In this document: positions 44,377-53,205 of the stretch, piece after piece | How the letters are laid out: each line of letters begins with the position of its first letter | How positions within the stretch are numbered: position 1 is the stretch's first letter | Assembly: GCA_934101115.1 (NCBI GenBank) | Contig: CAKOPW010000007.1 | Coordinates: 1 to 64,000, forward strand | Direction: 5' to 3' | Length of the DNA stretch: 64,000 nt | Origin: an uncultured Bacilli bacterium | GTDB lineage: Bacteria > Bacillota_I > Bacilli_A > RF39 > UBA660 | The notes under the pieces: generated by a model | What the model was told of the DNA's origin: nothing | Seen by the model: only the letters and a program-made list of their open reading frames with translations | The model's database searches: none | Translations under genes and position numbers: made by a program

Positions 44377-44637
44377 TTATTTACGTCTATAAAGAACCGT
44401 TAAAAACAAAATAAGTAGACAAAATGAAAATTCCAAAGTATTTTCAAATCTTAACATAAACTCATCTGTGCAAAGATAAGCATATAGCACATATGATAAA
44501 GATGAAATTACCCATAACACCCAAGATGATATGCTTATATCATCACTCTCTTTAGTTTTTATAAGTTTTATTGCTTGAGGTAAAAAACTAACTAAAGTAC
44601 ACATAGAAACAATTCCAAGTAAAACATTTGCTAACAT
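44377..44637 (-). CDS. SemiSWEET family sugar transporter (86 aa)
   Basis: Three membrane helices with the PQ-loop motif 'SFLPQAIKLIKTKESDDIS' (about 18-36), the normal size and plan of bacterial SemiSWEETs, which work as dimers to let sugars or amino acids equilibrate across the membrane. The substrate cannot be inferred. It follows the GNAT remnant. Confidence 0.85.
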   Translation of the reverse strand: MLANVLLGIVSMCTLVSFLPQAIKLIKTKESDDISISSWVLWVISSLSYVLYAYLCTDEFMLRFENTLEFSFCLLILFLTVLYRRK

Positions 44638-44679
44638 ACTAACCCCCCTTTACAACACTTTTTCATATATATAAGCTTT

Positions 44680-44892
44680 TTATTCATAAATTTTTCCGTA
44701 TTCACCATATTCTTTAGATTTTATGGTTGTTTCAAAAACGCGTTTACATCCAGCTGCTTCATAGATGTAATAAGAACAAGAATCATCAGTTAAAATTTGT
44801 AAGTTCTTTAAACCATCCTTTTTAGCTAATCTAAATATATCAGTAAACATCTTTTTACCAATGTCTTTTCCTCTAGTTTCTTTATCAACCAA
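44680..44892 (-). pseudogene. N-terminally truncated GNAT acetyltransferase remnant
   Basis: The frame reads 'LVDKETRGKDIGKKMFTDIFRLAKKDG', an acetyl-CoA-binding GNAT loop, and then the C-terminal half of a GNAT domain ('YYIYEAAGCKRVFE'). The N-terminal strands are missing: the frame begins two codons after the pepF stop, and in the same frame, with only a TTG and no RBS. Most likely a gene fragment left after a deletion joined it to pepF. Confidence 0.65.
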
Positions 44893-44895
44893 GCT

Positions 44896-46578
44896 TTACA
44901 TGTTTTTTTCAAAAACTTTCTTTAGCATTATAGAAACCTCTTCAAATGATTTTTCCTCAAAAGGATTAGGCATTCCATATAAAGCAATCAATTTTTTAAA
45001 TGGATAATAAGAGGCGACCGCTGCAACATTTTTAAAAACATCTAAGTTTTCACCGGATTTACTCCAAATAGCAAAAGCACCAAAATATGAAAGTGCATAA
45101 TCAATATAATAGAAAGGATCACTATAGACATGAGTTTGTCTGAAATAATAATTTCCACTTTCAAGATTTTTGTTGCCAACATATCCTTCATACAAATGAT
45201 ATTTCTTGGAAAGTTCAATATAAATTAAACTTATATCCTCTGGTTTTAAATCCATTTTCTTATAAATTGTTTCTTGAAATTCATCTATTAAACAAATATA
45301 AGGCATCAACGTGATTAATTTATATATACATAAAAAACCATATTTCTTTTTATCTTCATCAGCAAACAAAGAATTAACATAATCAGTAGCAATCAATTGT
45401 AATGCATGAGAAAACATTTCAGCTATTTCAAATGTTGGATATTTCAAAAGAGGCGATACTATATGATTCCTATCTTCAATACCAGCCAAATATTTTTGAT
45501 ATGAATGACCCATTTCATGTGTTGTCGTTAGAACATCATTATAATCCCCTTTATAGTTACCAGTAACTACAGGTAATGATTCACAAACTAAATAATTAGT
45601 TATTGAAAAATTCACCTTATTCTCTCTTGTACAAAAATCAATATATCCATTAACAAGCATTTCTTTAAATAAGTTTCCTAAATCTACATCAATACTAGAA
45701 AATACTTTTTTCATTTTTTCTAACAACTCTTCATTAGAATATAACAATTTTGGAGAATCACTAAAGAAAACTGTATCATAGTAAGTTAATTTATTAACCC
45801 CTAATTCTTTTTTCTTAAATTCATTTAAAGAATTACACAAAGGTATAAAATACTTTATAACATTTTCCCTAAACATTCTAATATCATCATAATCATAACC
45901 AAACCTTCTTAAACTATGTAAACTATATTCCGAATAATCATTAAAACCTAATTCTTTAGCTATTTTATTACGAACGCTAACTAATTCATAAAGAACATTA
46001 ACATATTTATCTCGTTGACTATAATAATAATCATTGACTGCATCATGAGCTTTTTTTCGAACTTCTCTATCATTTGAAGTAAAAAATTTTGATATACGTG
46101 GAAGAGTCAACTCTTCTCCTTCAAAATCAATTGTGACCTTATTTAGTGAACGATATTCAGACTTCAATTCATTTTCTCTTTGCTTTAAATCAACTACTTT
46201 ATCACTTGTAATTTTTATTTTAGATGCAATCGTGTTAAAAAAGTTTTCTGGTATAACATCATTTAGTTTATCTTTAAATTCAGTGTCTAACATAATTTGG
46301 TAAAAAGGAACAAATAATACATCAAATTTTGGTTTAGTTGCATTCCAATATTCTATTTCTGATTTATAAAATTCATCATCTAAAGCACGCATATTTTGAA
46401 TGTCTGCATAATCATACATTTCTTCAATTTCATTTTGAATTTTTATTATTTCTCTAACCATTTTTAAAAACGATTCAAAATCCTTAGTTGTTTTTAAATC
46501 TTCAAGCAATTTTTCTAGTATTTCTTTTGTTGCATCATAGTTTATTCTCTTATATTTAATTTCTTTTATATTTTTCAT
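44896..46578 (-). CDS. M3 family oligoendopeptidase (PepF-like, 560 aa)
   Basis: Zinc peptidase with 'TTTHEMGHSYQ' (HExxH) at about 350 and a following Glu in 'FEIAEMFSHALQ' as third ligand. Full-length compared with M3 oligoendopeptidases, cytoplasmic, acting on short peptides. The first gene of its group is the sirtuin upstream (gap 17 bp). Confidence 0.9.
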   Translation of the reverse strand: MKNIKEIKYKRINYDATKEILEKLLEDLKTTKDFESFLKMVREIIKIQNEIEEMYDYADIQNMRALDDEFYKSEIEYWNATKPKFDVLFVPFYQIMLDTEFKDKLNDVIPENFFNTIASKIKITSDKVVDLKQRENELKSEYRSLNKVTIDFEGEELTLPRISKFFTSNDREVRKKAHDAVNDYYYSQRDKYVNVLYELVSVRNKIAKELGFNDYSEYSLHSLRRFGYDYDDIRMFRENVIKYFIPLCNSLNEFKKKELGVNKLTYYDTVFFSDSPKLLYSNEELLEKMKKVFSSIDVDLGNLFKEMLVNGYIDFCTRENKVNFSITNYLVCESLPVVTGNYKGDYNDVLTTTHEMGHSYQKYLAGIEDRNHIVSPLLKYPTFEIAEMFSHALQLIATDYVNSLFADEDKKKYGFLCIYKLITLMPYICLIDEFQETIYKKMDLKPEDISLIYIELSKKYHLYEGYVGNKNLESGNYYFRQTHVYSDPFYYIDYALSYFGAFAIWSKSGENLDVFKNVAAVASYYPFKKLIALYGMPNPFEEKSFEEVSIMLKKVFEKNM

Positions 46579-46595
46579 AAATTATATCATCACCT

Positions 46596-47309
46596 TTATT
46601 TTAAATTCTTAAAAATATTTTTTAAATCATCATGAATTACTAAAGTAGCATACTTATAATATGGTGTTTCATTATCATTTAAAATAATCAAATTCTTTCC
46701 TTTAAATAAACTAACTAAACTTGCAGCTGGATTAACTGTTAAAGAAGAACCTGCAACTATCAAAGTTTCACAAGAAGAAATTTCCTTCATAGCTTTTTCA
46801 TAATCTTCATTTAAACATTCTCCATATAAAACTACCTCAGGTCTAATGATTCCACCACAAGAACATGTTGGTATATCACCATTAGAAAACATATAAGAAG
46901 CATCATACACTTTCCCACACTTCATACAATGATTTTTAAAAATTGTTCCATGAATTTCTAAAACATCAGATAATCCTGCCTTCTTGTGAAGTCCATCAAT
47001 ATTTTGAGTAACAACGCATCTTAATTTATTTTGATCGTCTAAACGCTTTAAATAATCGTGTATAATATTCGGAGTAGCAGCTAAACAATTCAAATTATTT
47101 TTGTAAAAATCATAAAACAAAAACGGATTATTTTCTAAACAGTTGATACTTAGTAAATATTCTGGAGATATATCTAAATCCATTTTATATATTCCGTTTC
47201 TACCTCTAAAATCCTTTATTCCCGATAAAGTAGAAGTACCTGCTCCATCAAAAAACACAATATCATTAGAAGAATCAATAATTTCTTGAAGCTTCTTAAT
47301 TTTTTCCAT
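46596..47309 (-). CDS. NAD-dependent protein deacylase, sirtuin (Sir2/CobB, 237 aa)
   Basis: Sirtuin motifs: 'FDGAGTSTLSGIKDFRG' (NAD-binding; the usual GAGxSxxSGIPDFR), 'TQNIDGLHKKAG' with the catalytic His in 'EIHGT', and the zinc ribbon 'CMKCGK' plus 'CSCGG'. It removes acyl groups from lysines with NAD. Start codon 47309 is supported by GGTGAT. The first 14 bases overlap the end of the radical SAM gene. Confidence 0.93.
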   Translation of the reverse strand: MEKIKKLQEIIDSSNDIVFFDGAGTSTLSGIKDFRGRNGIYKMDLDISPEYLLSINCLENNPFLFYDFYKNNLNCLAATPNIIHDYLKRLDDQNKLRCVVTQNIDGLHKKAGLSDVLEIHGTIFKNHCMKCGKVYDASYMFSNGDIPTCSCGGIIRPEVVLYGECLNEDYEKAMKEISSCETLIVAGSSLTVNPAASLVSLFKGKNLIILNDNETPYYKYATLVIHDDLKNIFKNLK

Positions 47310-48351
47310 ACATATCACCATAAACTTTTTTACACAAAGGAAAAGCTCTTGTACCAGTTCCGCTTATGTGAAATTCTTCTAAGTTTTCATATATGTTATA
47401 ACGTTTAATCCCATATTTTTGATATTCTTCTTCGCTTAATTCTTTGAAAGCTGGACAAGGTAAAATTGTTCCATCATATTTAATGTCAATCTTTTGAAGT
47501 CCCGCAGTACACATATGAGTTTGCTCATCACTAAGAGGTATCCCAATTCTTATATTTCCAGAATACACCCTTTTAGCTTGTTCAAGTAATGTAAAAAATT
47601 CCTCTTTTTCTAACTCAGACAACTCTAACAAAGATGCATTTTCTTTTCCTCTTCCTTGAGGAACAAAATTAAGTAAACTGATATTCGGAACTTTAACAAT
47701 TTCAATAAGTTCTAGTAAATCAAGTATTTCTTTATAGTTTAATTTATTAGGAATAAAATGAACATCAGTACTTATTCCAAGGTAAGTAGCATTAAAAAGC
47801 GAATCCAAAAAACAAACTTTTAAAGATTCTTTTCTTCCCATAAGCAACTCATCCGTTTCACACTCGTACGCTTGAACATCAAAGACAATTTTTGAAAGAC
47901 CAGCATTGATTAGTGCCCTTATTTTTTCTTTTGGTATTCCAGAATAAGTTTTACCATTCAAAATTCTATCATAATATTTGTTTGTACTATTTATAGTCAA
48001 CACATCATCAGGATCAATATCTTTCAAAGCATTTTCTTTTTCTTCAATTAATAAAAGAGTTTCTTCAGTGCTTAATTTATCAGCAAGTTGCACTCCACTT
48101 GTGAATAAAGTAACTTTTATTCCTAATGAAGAAGCATAACTAATCATTTCCAATAAATCAGGATGTAATAAAGGTTCACCTCCAGACAAAGATAACTCTT
48201 CGATTCCTCCAGTAGACATAAAATAATCAATTACCCTTTTAAAATCATCTAAAGAGATAAAAGTATTTCTATTCATATATGAATTTGAAGAACAAAACAT
48301 ACATCTATTTGGACATTTATCCAAGATTTCAAAGCACAAATCCTTAACCAT
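47296..48351 (-). CDS. Radical SAM protein (351 aa)
   Basis: [4Fe-4S] motif 'CPNRCMFC' (CxxxCxxC) near residue 12 and the SAM-binding 'LSLSGGEPLLHPDL'. The C-terminal part has 'MCTAG' and 'ILPCPAFK' Cys residues, suggesting an auxiliary SPASM-like region. The target reaction is unknown. The open frame extends 20 codons upstream, but AGGTGG identifies the ATG at 48351. Adjacent to the sirtuin by overlap. Confidence 0.85.
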   Translation of the reverse strand: MVKDLCFEILDKCPNRCMFCSSNSYMNRNTFISLDDFKRVIDYFMSTGGIEELSLSGGEPLLHPDLLEMISYASSLGIKVTLFTSGVQLADKLSTEETLLLIEEKENALKDIDPDDVLTINSTNKYYDRILNGKTYSGIPKEKIRALINAGLSKIVFDVQAYECETDELLMGRKESLKVCFLDSLFNATYLGISTDVHFIPNKLNYKEILDLLELIEIVKVPNISLLNFVPQGRGKENASLLELSELEKEEFFTLLEQAKRVYSGNIRIGIPLSDEQTHMCTAGLQKIDIKYDGTILPCPAFKELSEEEYQKYGIKRYNIYENLEEFHISGTGTRAFPLCKKVYGDMYGKN

Positions 48352-48399
48352 AAAACCACCTAAACTATCAATATTATAACATGAATAAAAACTTATATA

Positions 48400-48427
48400 T
48401 AAAAAATGCACATTATTTTATGCATTT
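48400..48427 (-). terminator. Terminator of lepB
   Basis: AATGCA / TGCATT stem followed by T on the minus strand, at the lepB stop codon. Confidence 0.65.
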
Positions 48428-49044
48428 CAATTATATTTTTTTACTTTACCAAATCTATTAAAAGGAAATAAAATTAACTCTGTTGTTCCTTTTACATCTT
48501 TAAATGGAATTGTTCCAATCATTCTTGAATCCTTAGAATCATCTCTATTATCTCCCATAACGAAATATTCACCTTCAGGGACTGTTATTTCTTCACTACA
48601 AATTGTCCAATTAGTTTCACATGTTCCAATTTTTTTGGAAGTAGTCAAAAATTTTTCTTCTACTACTTCTCCATTTATAGTCAAAACTCCAGTTTTTTCT
48701 TCATTAACATACTTTACTTCATATTTTATTTTATCTCCAGGCAATCCGATTACTCTTTTAATTAAATCTCCAGAATCAGTTTTTATAACCACAATATCAA
48801 ATCTTTTAATTCCTCTAATGCTTTTAGTCAATTTATAAAGAATCATTGTGTCTCCATTTTGTAACGTTGGACTCATACTTGATCCTTTAACATTAACTGG
48901 TGTTGCCACAAATAATCTAATTATTACTACAAAAAATATAATAATCAAATAAGGCATATATTCTAAAAACAAATCTTTACTTGCTTTTTTAGTATTTTTA
49001 TTTATTGTTTCTTTTTCTTCCAATGTTAAATCTTTTTCGCTCAT
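48427..49044 (-). CDS. lepB: Signal peptidase I
   Basis: 205 aa, one membrane helix (about 30-48), catalytic Ser56 in 'GSSMSPTL' and Lys96 in 'DLIKRVIGLPGD', followed by 'GDNRDDSKDSR'. It cleaves signal peptides of secreted proteins, such as the surface proteins in this window. It lies directly downstream of rplS. Confidence 0.95.
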   Translation of the reverse strand: MSEKDLTLEEKETINKNTKKASKDLFLEYMPYLIIIFFVVIIRLFVATPVNVKGSSMSPTLQNGDTMILYKLTKSIRGIKRFDIVVIKTDSGDLIKRVIGLPGDKIKYEVKYVNEEKTGVLTINGEVVEEKFLTTSKKIGTCETNWTICSEEITVPEGEYFVMGDNRDDSKDSRMIGTIPFKDVKGTTELILFPFNRFGKVKKYN

Positions 49045-49076
49045 CTATATTCACCTAATTAATTGTATCAAAAAGT

Positions 49077-49108
49077 CAAAAAAAAAGAAACAATAATTAG
49101 TTTCTTTC
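49077..49108 (-). terminator. Terminator of rplS
   Basis: AAGAAAC / GTTTCTT stem with nine T on the minus strand, overlapping the rplS stop codon; lepB follows 33 bp later and may be transcribed by read-through. Confidence 0.8.
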
Positions 49109-49435
49109 TTTAATTTTAATATCTTTAGCACTATTGTCAAGATAATTAAGTTTAGCTCTACGAACCATACCTTTTCTTACAACTGTTATTTTATCAACTA
49201 ATGGAGAATTAACTTTGAAAATTCTTTTAACAACGATTCCTCCACTTTTCTTTCTAACAGTAAAGGTTCTTGATATTTTGCTACCTTTAATAGAAGTTAC
49301 AATTCCTTCATAAGCTTGAATTCTATGAGTTTTACCTTCTTGAATTTTATAGTCAACTCTTACAGTATCTCCAACACGGAATTCAGGAACATCAGTTCTA
49401 ATACTTTTTGCATCTACGATATCTTTTAAATTCAT
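49097..49435 (-). CDS. rplS: 50S ribosomal protein L19
   Basis: 112 aa with the L19 pattern 'FRVGDTVRVDYKIQEGKTHRIQAYEGIV' and 'FTVRKKSGGIVVKRIFKVNSPLVDKI'. It sits at the 30S-50S interface. RBS AAAGGAAG. A structured 82-base leader precedes it. Confidence 0.97.
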   Translation of the reverse strand: MNLKDIVDAKSIRTDVPEFRVGDTVRVDYKIQEGKTHRIQAYEGIVTSIKGSKISRTFTVRKKSGGIVVKRIFKVNSPLVDKITVVRKGMVRRAKLNYLDNSAKDIKIKERN

Positions 49436-49439
49436 GATA

Positions 49440-49518
49440 TACTTCCTTTCTATAAATATACACCCACATAATCATTGATAACCATCAAGCGGATTACATT
49501 TAGCTCCTTTACAAAAGC
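49440..49518 (-). ncRNA. Possible L19 ribosomal-protein leader
   Basis: Between the promoter and the rplS ATG the minus strand can fold: AUCCGC pairs with GUGGGU, enclosing the stem UUGAU-GGUU-AUCAA. Firmicutes rplS genes often carry such an autoregulatory L19 leader. The match here is structural, by eye only. Confidence 0.4.
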
Positions 49519-49524
49519 ACATAT

Positions 49525-49553
49525 ATTTTAGCATAAATATTTACTACTTTCAA
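49525..49553 (-). promoter_or_regulatory. rplS promoter
   Basis: TTGAAA at 49548-49553, 17-base spacer, TAAAAT at 49525-49530, minus strand. Confidence 0.75.
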
Positions 49554-49611
49554 TACCAAACTTGATTTTTTATATTTTTATACATATAATACAAACATAA
49601 TAAGAATATAA

Positions 49612-49956
49612 AAGAAGAAAAATTGTATAAGCCCCTTAAAAACAGATATTACAAATAAATTATATGCAAATAATTTTAATATATGTGGCGTCAAAAATTT
49701 TGAAAGTATAAGTGATGAGAAAATTGAAATTTTAATAAAAAAAGCCGACAAAATCAAAAGATTTATAAGATTTGATAACAACAATAGATATTACAAAAAC
49801 ATACTTTTATACATTAGAAAGAGCTTCCCTAAAATTGATAGAAAAGAAATTGATTTAGTAAAGGAAATAACCGAAGATCGGAAGAATGCACTAAATAAAA
49901 CTTTAAAGCAATATCAAGAAACATTTCCTAAAATCGATATTAACCTATTGATATAG
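49612..49956 (+). pseudogene. Start-less gene fragment on the plus strand (about 114 codons)
   Basis: The plus strand is open from the TAA at 49609 to the TAG at 49954 and reads as a protein-like, Lys/Asn-rich sequence ('ITNKLYANNFNICGVKNFES', 'YYKNILLYIRKSFPKIDRKE', 'LNKTLKQYQETFPKIDINLL'). There is no ATG, GTG or TTG that would start it before the last codons, and no RBS. It looks like a 5'-truncated gene. Not assigned to a family. It is on the opposite strand from all flanking genes. Confidence 0.5.
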
Positions 49957-49957
49957 C

Positions 49958-50197
49958 ATGTTTTTTCAAGCTTCAATGTTAGGAATAAAAAATTTAAGCA
50001 AGCAGCTTTATTTTCTAATAAATGCCGCTCGATTCGGATATGAGGAAGATGAAACATTAGCAGCCATATATCAATATTATTGCACATGGGATTCAATGAA
50101 TGAAGAATTGAAAAGAGTTTATGGATATGAATCAATACCTCTATTAAAACTTCAAAGTCATTACAATACTCTTTACAACATCAAAGGAGACTTTTAA
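49958..50197 (+). pseudogene. Plus-strand continuation fragment (79 codons)
   Basis: Begins with ATG one base after the stop of the preceding fragment, in another frame and without an RBS, and reads 'MLGIKNLSKQLYFLINAARF' and 'LAAIYQYYCTWDSMNEEL'. Together with the fragment before it, it probably represents one gene broken by truncation and frameshift. Function unknown. A short expressed protein cannot be excluded. Confidence 0.4.
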
Positions 50198-50208
50198 AGC
50201 CTCCTTTT
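50183..50208. terminator. Hairpin terminator between the plus fragment and the pilin-like gene
   Basis: AAAGGAG / CTCCTTT with further pairing inside; TTTT follows on the plus strand. It separates two convergent reading frames and overlaps the stop of the gene at 50207. Confidence 0.55.
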
Positions 50209-50515
50209 AATAATCAATAATAGTTTCTCCATTAACATAATTAATTTTTGTTTTAGGATTTATTACCTCTTTTGTTATAGGATTAACAAGTTCTTCTAAA
50301 TATTCATTTTCATAAAGCATTTCTAAAGTTATATCATTGCTACAATGATTTTCTAATCGACATCTTTTAAAAGCGTATTCAATCTTAGTATTAAGAGCAT
50401 ACATTAATTTGTTATCATGTTCTTTAGTTAAAGAAATAGTTGTTGAAGTAATAACGATAATAACACATATCGATACAGTTATAAAAAAAATTGTAAAATT
50501 ACTTATTTGTTTCAT
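50207..50515 (-). CDS. Small single-pass membrane protein (102 aa)
   Basis: N-terminal membrane helix (about 8-30) then a short soluble domain with a Cys pair (C52, C58). The size and layout recall a pseudopilin-like or secreted protein, but no prepilin peptidase motif is clear. It overlaps the last 17 bases of tgt, so it is the final gene of the ruvAB-queA-tgt transcript. Confidence 0.55.
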   Translation of the reverse strand: MKQISNFTIFFITVSICVIIVITSTTISLTKEHDNKLMYALNTKIEYAFKRCRLENHCSNDITLEMLYENEYLEELVNPITKEVINPKTKINYVNGETIIDY

Positions 50516-51617
50516 AATAATCCTTTATAAACTTATCACGATATTCCAAAATAGTATCGTTTTTTATTGCTTCTCTTAGTTCTTCAGTTAATCTTATTAA
50601 ATAACGTATATTGTGAATAGACAAAAGTCTTGCTCCAAAAGTTTCATCAGCATTTATTAAATGTTTTATATAAGCTTTAGTAAAATTTTTACATGCATAA
50701 CAATCACACGTTTCGTCAATCGGAGTAAAATCTCTTTTATACTTAGCATTTTTAAGATTTATCTTGCCATAACGTGTTAAAGCATGTCCATGGCGAGCAA
50801 GTCGAGTTGGACTAACACAGTCAAAAATATCAACTCCACGAATAACATTTTCAACAATATCTATTGGATCTCCAACACCCATAAGATAACGAACTTTATC
50901 TTTTGGTAAATACTCTGTTGAATATTCAACCATCTTATACATTGTTGGTTTATCCTCACCTACGCTTGTTCCACCAATAGAATATCCATCAAAATCCATT
51001 TTAACAAGTTCTTCCACACAATGACGACGAATATCTGGATACTCGCCGCCTTGAACAATTCCAAATAAACTTTGACGAGGATTATTAAATACTTCTTTAC
51101 CTCTTTTTGCCCAACGTAAAGTTCTTTCCACACTATTTTCAACATATTCACGTGTTGCTGGCCATCCAATACACTCATCAAAACTCATTGCAATATCTGA
51201 ATCCAATTTATTTTGAATTTCAATACTTTTTTCGGGAGTTAAAAGTAGACTATCACCATTCAAATGATTCTTAAATTTTACTCCTTCCTCTGTTATATCT
51301 TTTTTCTTAGCTAAGGAAAATACTTGAAACCCTCCTGAATCAGTTAAAATCGGACCATTCCAATTCATGAATTTATGAAGTCCACCAGCTTCAGCAACAA
51401 TATCTTCTCCAGGTCTTAACCATAAATGATATGTGTTTGAAAGAATTATACCAGCGTGAACTTCTTTTAATTCTTCTGGAGACAAAGTTTTAACAGTTGC
51501 TTGAGTTCCAACAGGCATAAACATTGGAGTATCAAAAGTACCATAATTAGTTTCTATCTTACCAAGACGAGCTTTAGTATTTTTTTCTTCTTTCAATAAT
51601 GTATATTTTATCTTCAT
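50499..51617 (-). CDS. tgt: Queuine tRNA-ribosyltransferase
   Basis: 372 aa. 'DSGGFQVFSL' holds the general base Asp, 'GIVQGGEYPDIR' and 'YLMGVGDP' are conserved, 'IFDCVSPTRLARHG' contains the nucleophilic Asp, and the zinc site is 'CDCYACKNF' plus a His. It swaps guanine-34 of GUN-anticodon tRNAs (including Asn, Asp, His, Tyr) for preQ1. Same operon as queA, which makes the next step. Confidence 0.97.
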   Translation of the reverse strand: MKIKYTLLKEEKNTKARLGKIETNYGTFDTPMFMPVGTQATVKTLSPEELKEVHAGIILSNTYHLWLRPGEDIVAEAGGLHKFMNWNGPILTDSGGFQVFSLAKKKDITEEGVKFKNHLNGDSLLLTPEKSIEIQNKLDSDIAMSFDECIGWPATREYVENSVERTLRWAKRGKEVFNNPRQSLFGIVQGGEYPDIRRHCVEELVKMDFDGYSIGGTSVGEDKPTMYKMVEYSTEYLPKDKVRYLMGVGDPIDIVENVIRGVDIFDCVSPTRLARHGHALTRYGKINLKNAKYKRDFTPIDETCDCYACKNFTKAYIKHLINADETFGARLLSIHNIRYLIRLTEELREAIKNDTILEYRDKFIKDYYETNK

Positions 51618-51662
51618 TACAACACCTCTATATTTTTCATTATACTATATTTAATCAAAAAT

Positions 51663-51686
51663 AAAAACACACTTAAGTGTCTTTAT
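51663..51686 (-). terminator. Possible terminator after the unknown gene at 51683
   Basis: AAAGACACTTAAGTGTGTTTT, a palindrome around ACACTTAAGTGT, followed by T. It would weaken transcription into tgt. Confidence 0.45.
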
Positions 51687-52129
51687 TTACTTTTTGAAGA
51701 TAATGCCATCTTTAAGCAATTCTCTTTGTTTATTTTTTCAATTCTTGCTTTCTTTTCTTCAATATAAGAAGCAATTTCCTCTTTGCGATCATAATACGTT
51801 TGAAAAGGTTCTGTATCATCATCTCCAACAAAGTTTATAGAAAAGAAAGATTGTTCACCATCAACATATGATGGTGTAGATATATTACCACGTAAATCCA
51901 TAAAATAATGAAGAGATATATCACCTAAATCATCTTCAACACTTATCATTTCGTTGGGAGAAACATAAGCCATATCTTTAACAAATGGAGTAATTCGATC
52001 TAATTGACCATTTACCAAAACTTTTGCATACGCAACCATATCATTATAACTAAAAATTGCTCTAGTTTTTTTCTCGTTTTCCCAAAGCACATCAACTTCA
52101 TTTCTTGAAAAAATCATATTATTTATCAT
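51683..52129 (-). CDS. Hypothetical protein between queA and tgt (148 aa)
   Basis: Not recognised. Soluble; mid-part 'DLGDISLHYFMDLRGNISTPSYVDG' is beta-like and the C-terminus is a charged helix. The ATG at 52129 is placed best after AGGTGG; two earlier in-frame starts are too close to it. Its position within the queuosine genes does not show a link by itself. Confidence 0.55.
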   Translation of the reverse strand: MINNMIFSRNEVDVLWENEKKTRAIFSYNDMVAYAKVLVNGQLDRITPFVKDMAYVSPNEMISVEDDLGDISLHYFMDLRGNISTPSYVDGEQSFFSINFVGDDDTEPFQTYYDRKEEIASYIEEKKARIEKINKENCLKMALSSKSK

Positions 52130-52176
52130 AACCATAACCACCTAAAAACATATTATAAAGAAAAGTACTCTTAATG

Positions 52177-53205
52177 TCAATCAACAATTAACATCGCATC
52201 TCCAAATGAAAAGAAACGATATTTATTTAAAACTGCTTCTTTATAAGCATTAAGAACATGTTCTTTTCCTGCAAGTGCACTTACAAGCATAATTAATGTT
52301 GATTTTGGAAGATGAAAATTTGTTATTAAATTATCAATTCCTTTGAATTCAAAACCAGGATAAATGAATATATTTGTATCATTAACTTCTGGGGTAAATG
52401 CATCATATTTTTTTCTATTTGATTCTAACACCCTTGTAGATGTTGTTCCAACAGCAAATATTTTGCCACCATTTTTTCTAACTTCATTTAAAGTCTTAGC
52501 TGCTTCGGCTCCAATAATATAAGTTTCCGTGTGCATTTCATGCTTAGTAACGTCCTCAACATTTACAGGTCTAAAAGTTCCTAAACCAACATGAAGGGTT
52601 ACATGCACTATTTTTACACCCTTATCTTTAATTTTATTCAATAATTCCTTAGTAAAATGAAGACCAGCAGTTGGCGCTGCAGCAGATCCATAGTTTTCTG
52701 CATATACTGTTTGATAACGATCTTTATCTTCCAATTTTTCATGAATATATGGAGGAAGTGGCATTGTTCCTAAATTTGCAAGAATTTCCATAAGAATTCC
52801 ATTATATATAAGCTTTACATGCGTAATCCCATCATTTAAAAGTTCAATAACTTCAGCCTTTAATGAACCATCTCCAAAAGAAACAATTGTTCCGACATGC
52901 AATCTTTTTTGAGGTTTAGATAAACACTCCCAAACATCCCCCTCAATATTTTTTAAAAGCAAAAGCTCAATAACAGCTTGAGTATCTTCTTTTTGTCCAA
53001 TAAGTCTTGCTGGAATAACTTTAGAATCATTAATAACTAAAGCATCTCCAGGATTTAAATAGTCTATTATATCAGTAAACGTTTTATGTTCAATTTCACC
53101 CGTTTTTTTATGCAATACCATAAGTCTAGACGCATCTCTTTTTTGTAAAGGAACTTGAGCAATCAACTCCTCTGGTAATTCATAATCAAAATCATCTGTT
53201 TTCAT
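52177..53205 (-). CDS. queA: S-adenosylmethionine:tRNA ribosyltransferase-isomerase
   Basis: 342 aa. Begins 'DFDYELPEELIAQVPLQKRDASRLMVL', with 'YQTVYAENYGSAAAPTAGLHFT' and 'VTLHVGLGTFRPV', the QueA signatures. It moves ribose from SAM to preQ1-tRNA to make epoxyqueuosine. It overlaps the unknown gene upstream by 14 bp. Confidence 0.97.
   Translation of the reverse strand: MKTDDFDYELPEELIAQVPLQKRDASRLMVLHKKTGEIEHKTFTDIIDYLNPGDALVINDSKVIPARLIGQKEDTQAVIELLLLKNIEGDVWECLSKPQKRLHVGTIVSFGDGSLKAEVIELLNDGITHVKLIYNGILMEILANLGTMPLPPYIHEKLEDKDRYQTVYAENYGSAAAPTAGLHFTKELLNKIKDKGVKIVHVTLHVGLGTFRPVNVEDVTKHEMHTETYIIGAEAAKTLNEVRKNGGKIFAVGTTSTRVLESNRKKYDAFTPEVNDTNIFIYPGFEFKGIDNLITNFHLPKSTLIMLVSALAGKEHVLNAYKEAVLNKYRFFSFGDAMLIVD

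Noticed and set aside
49578..50135. Minus-strand frames of 68 and 73 codons opposite the plus-strand fragment
   Set aside because: No RBS, hydrophobic low-complexity translation, and weaker codon pattern than the plus-strand reading.
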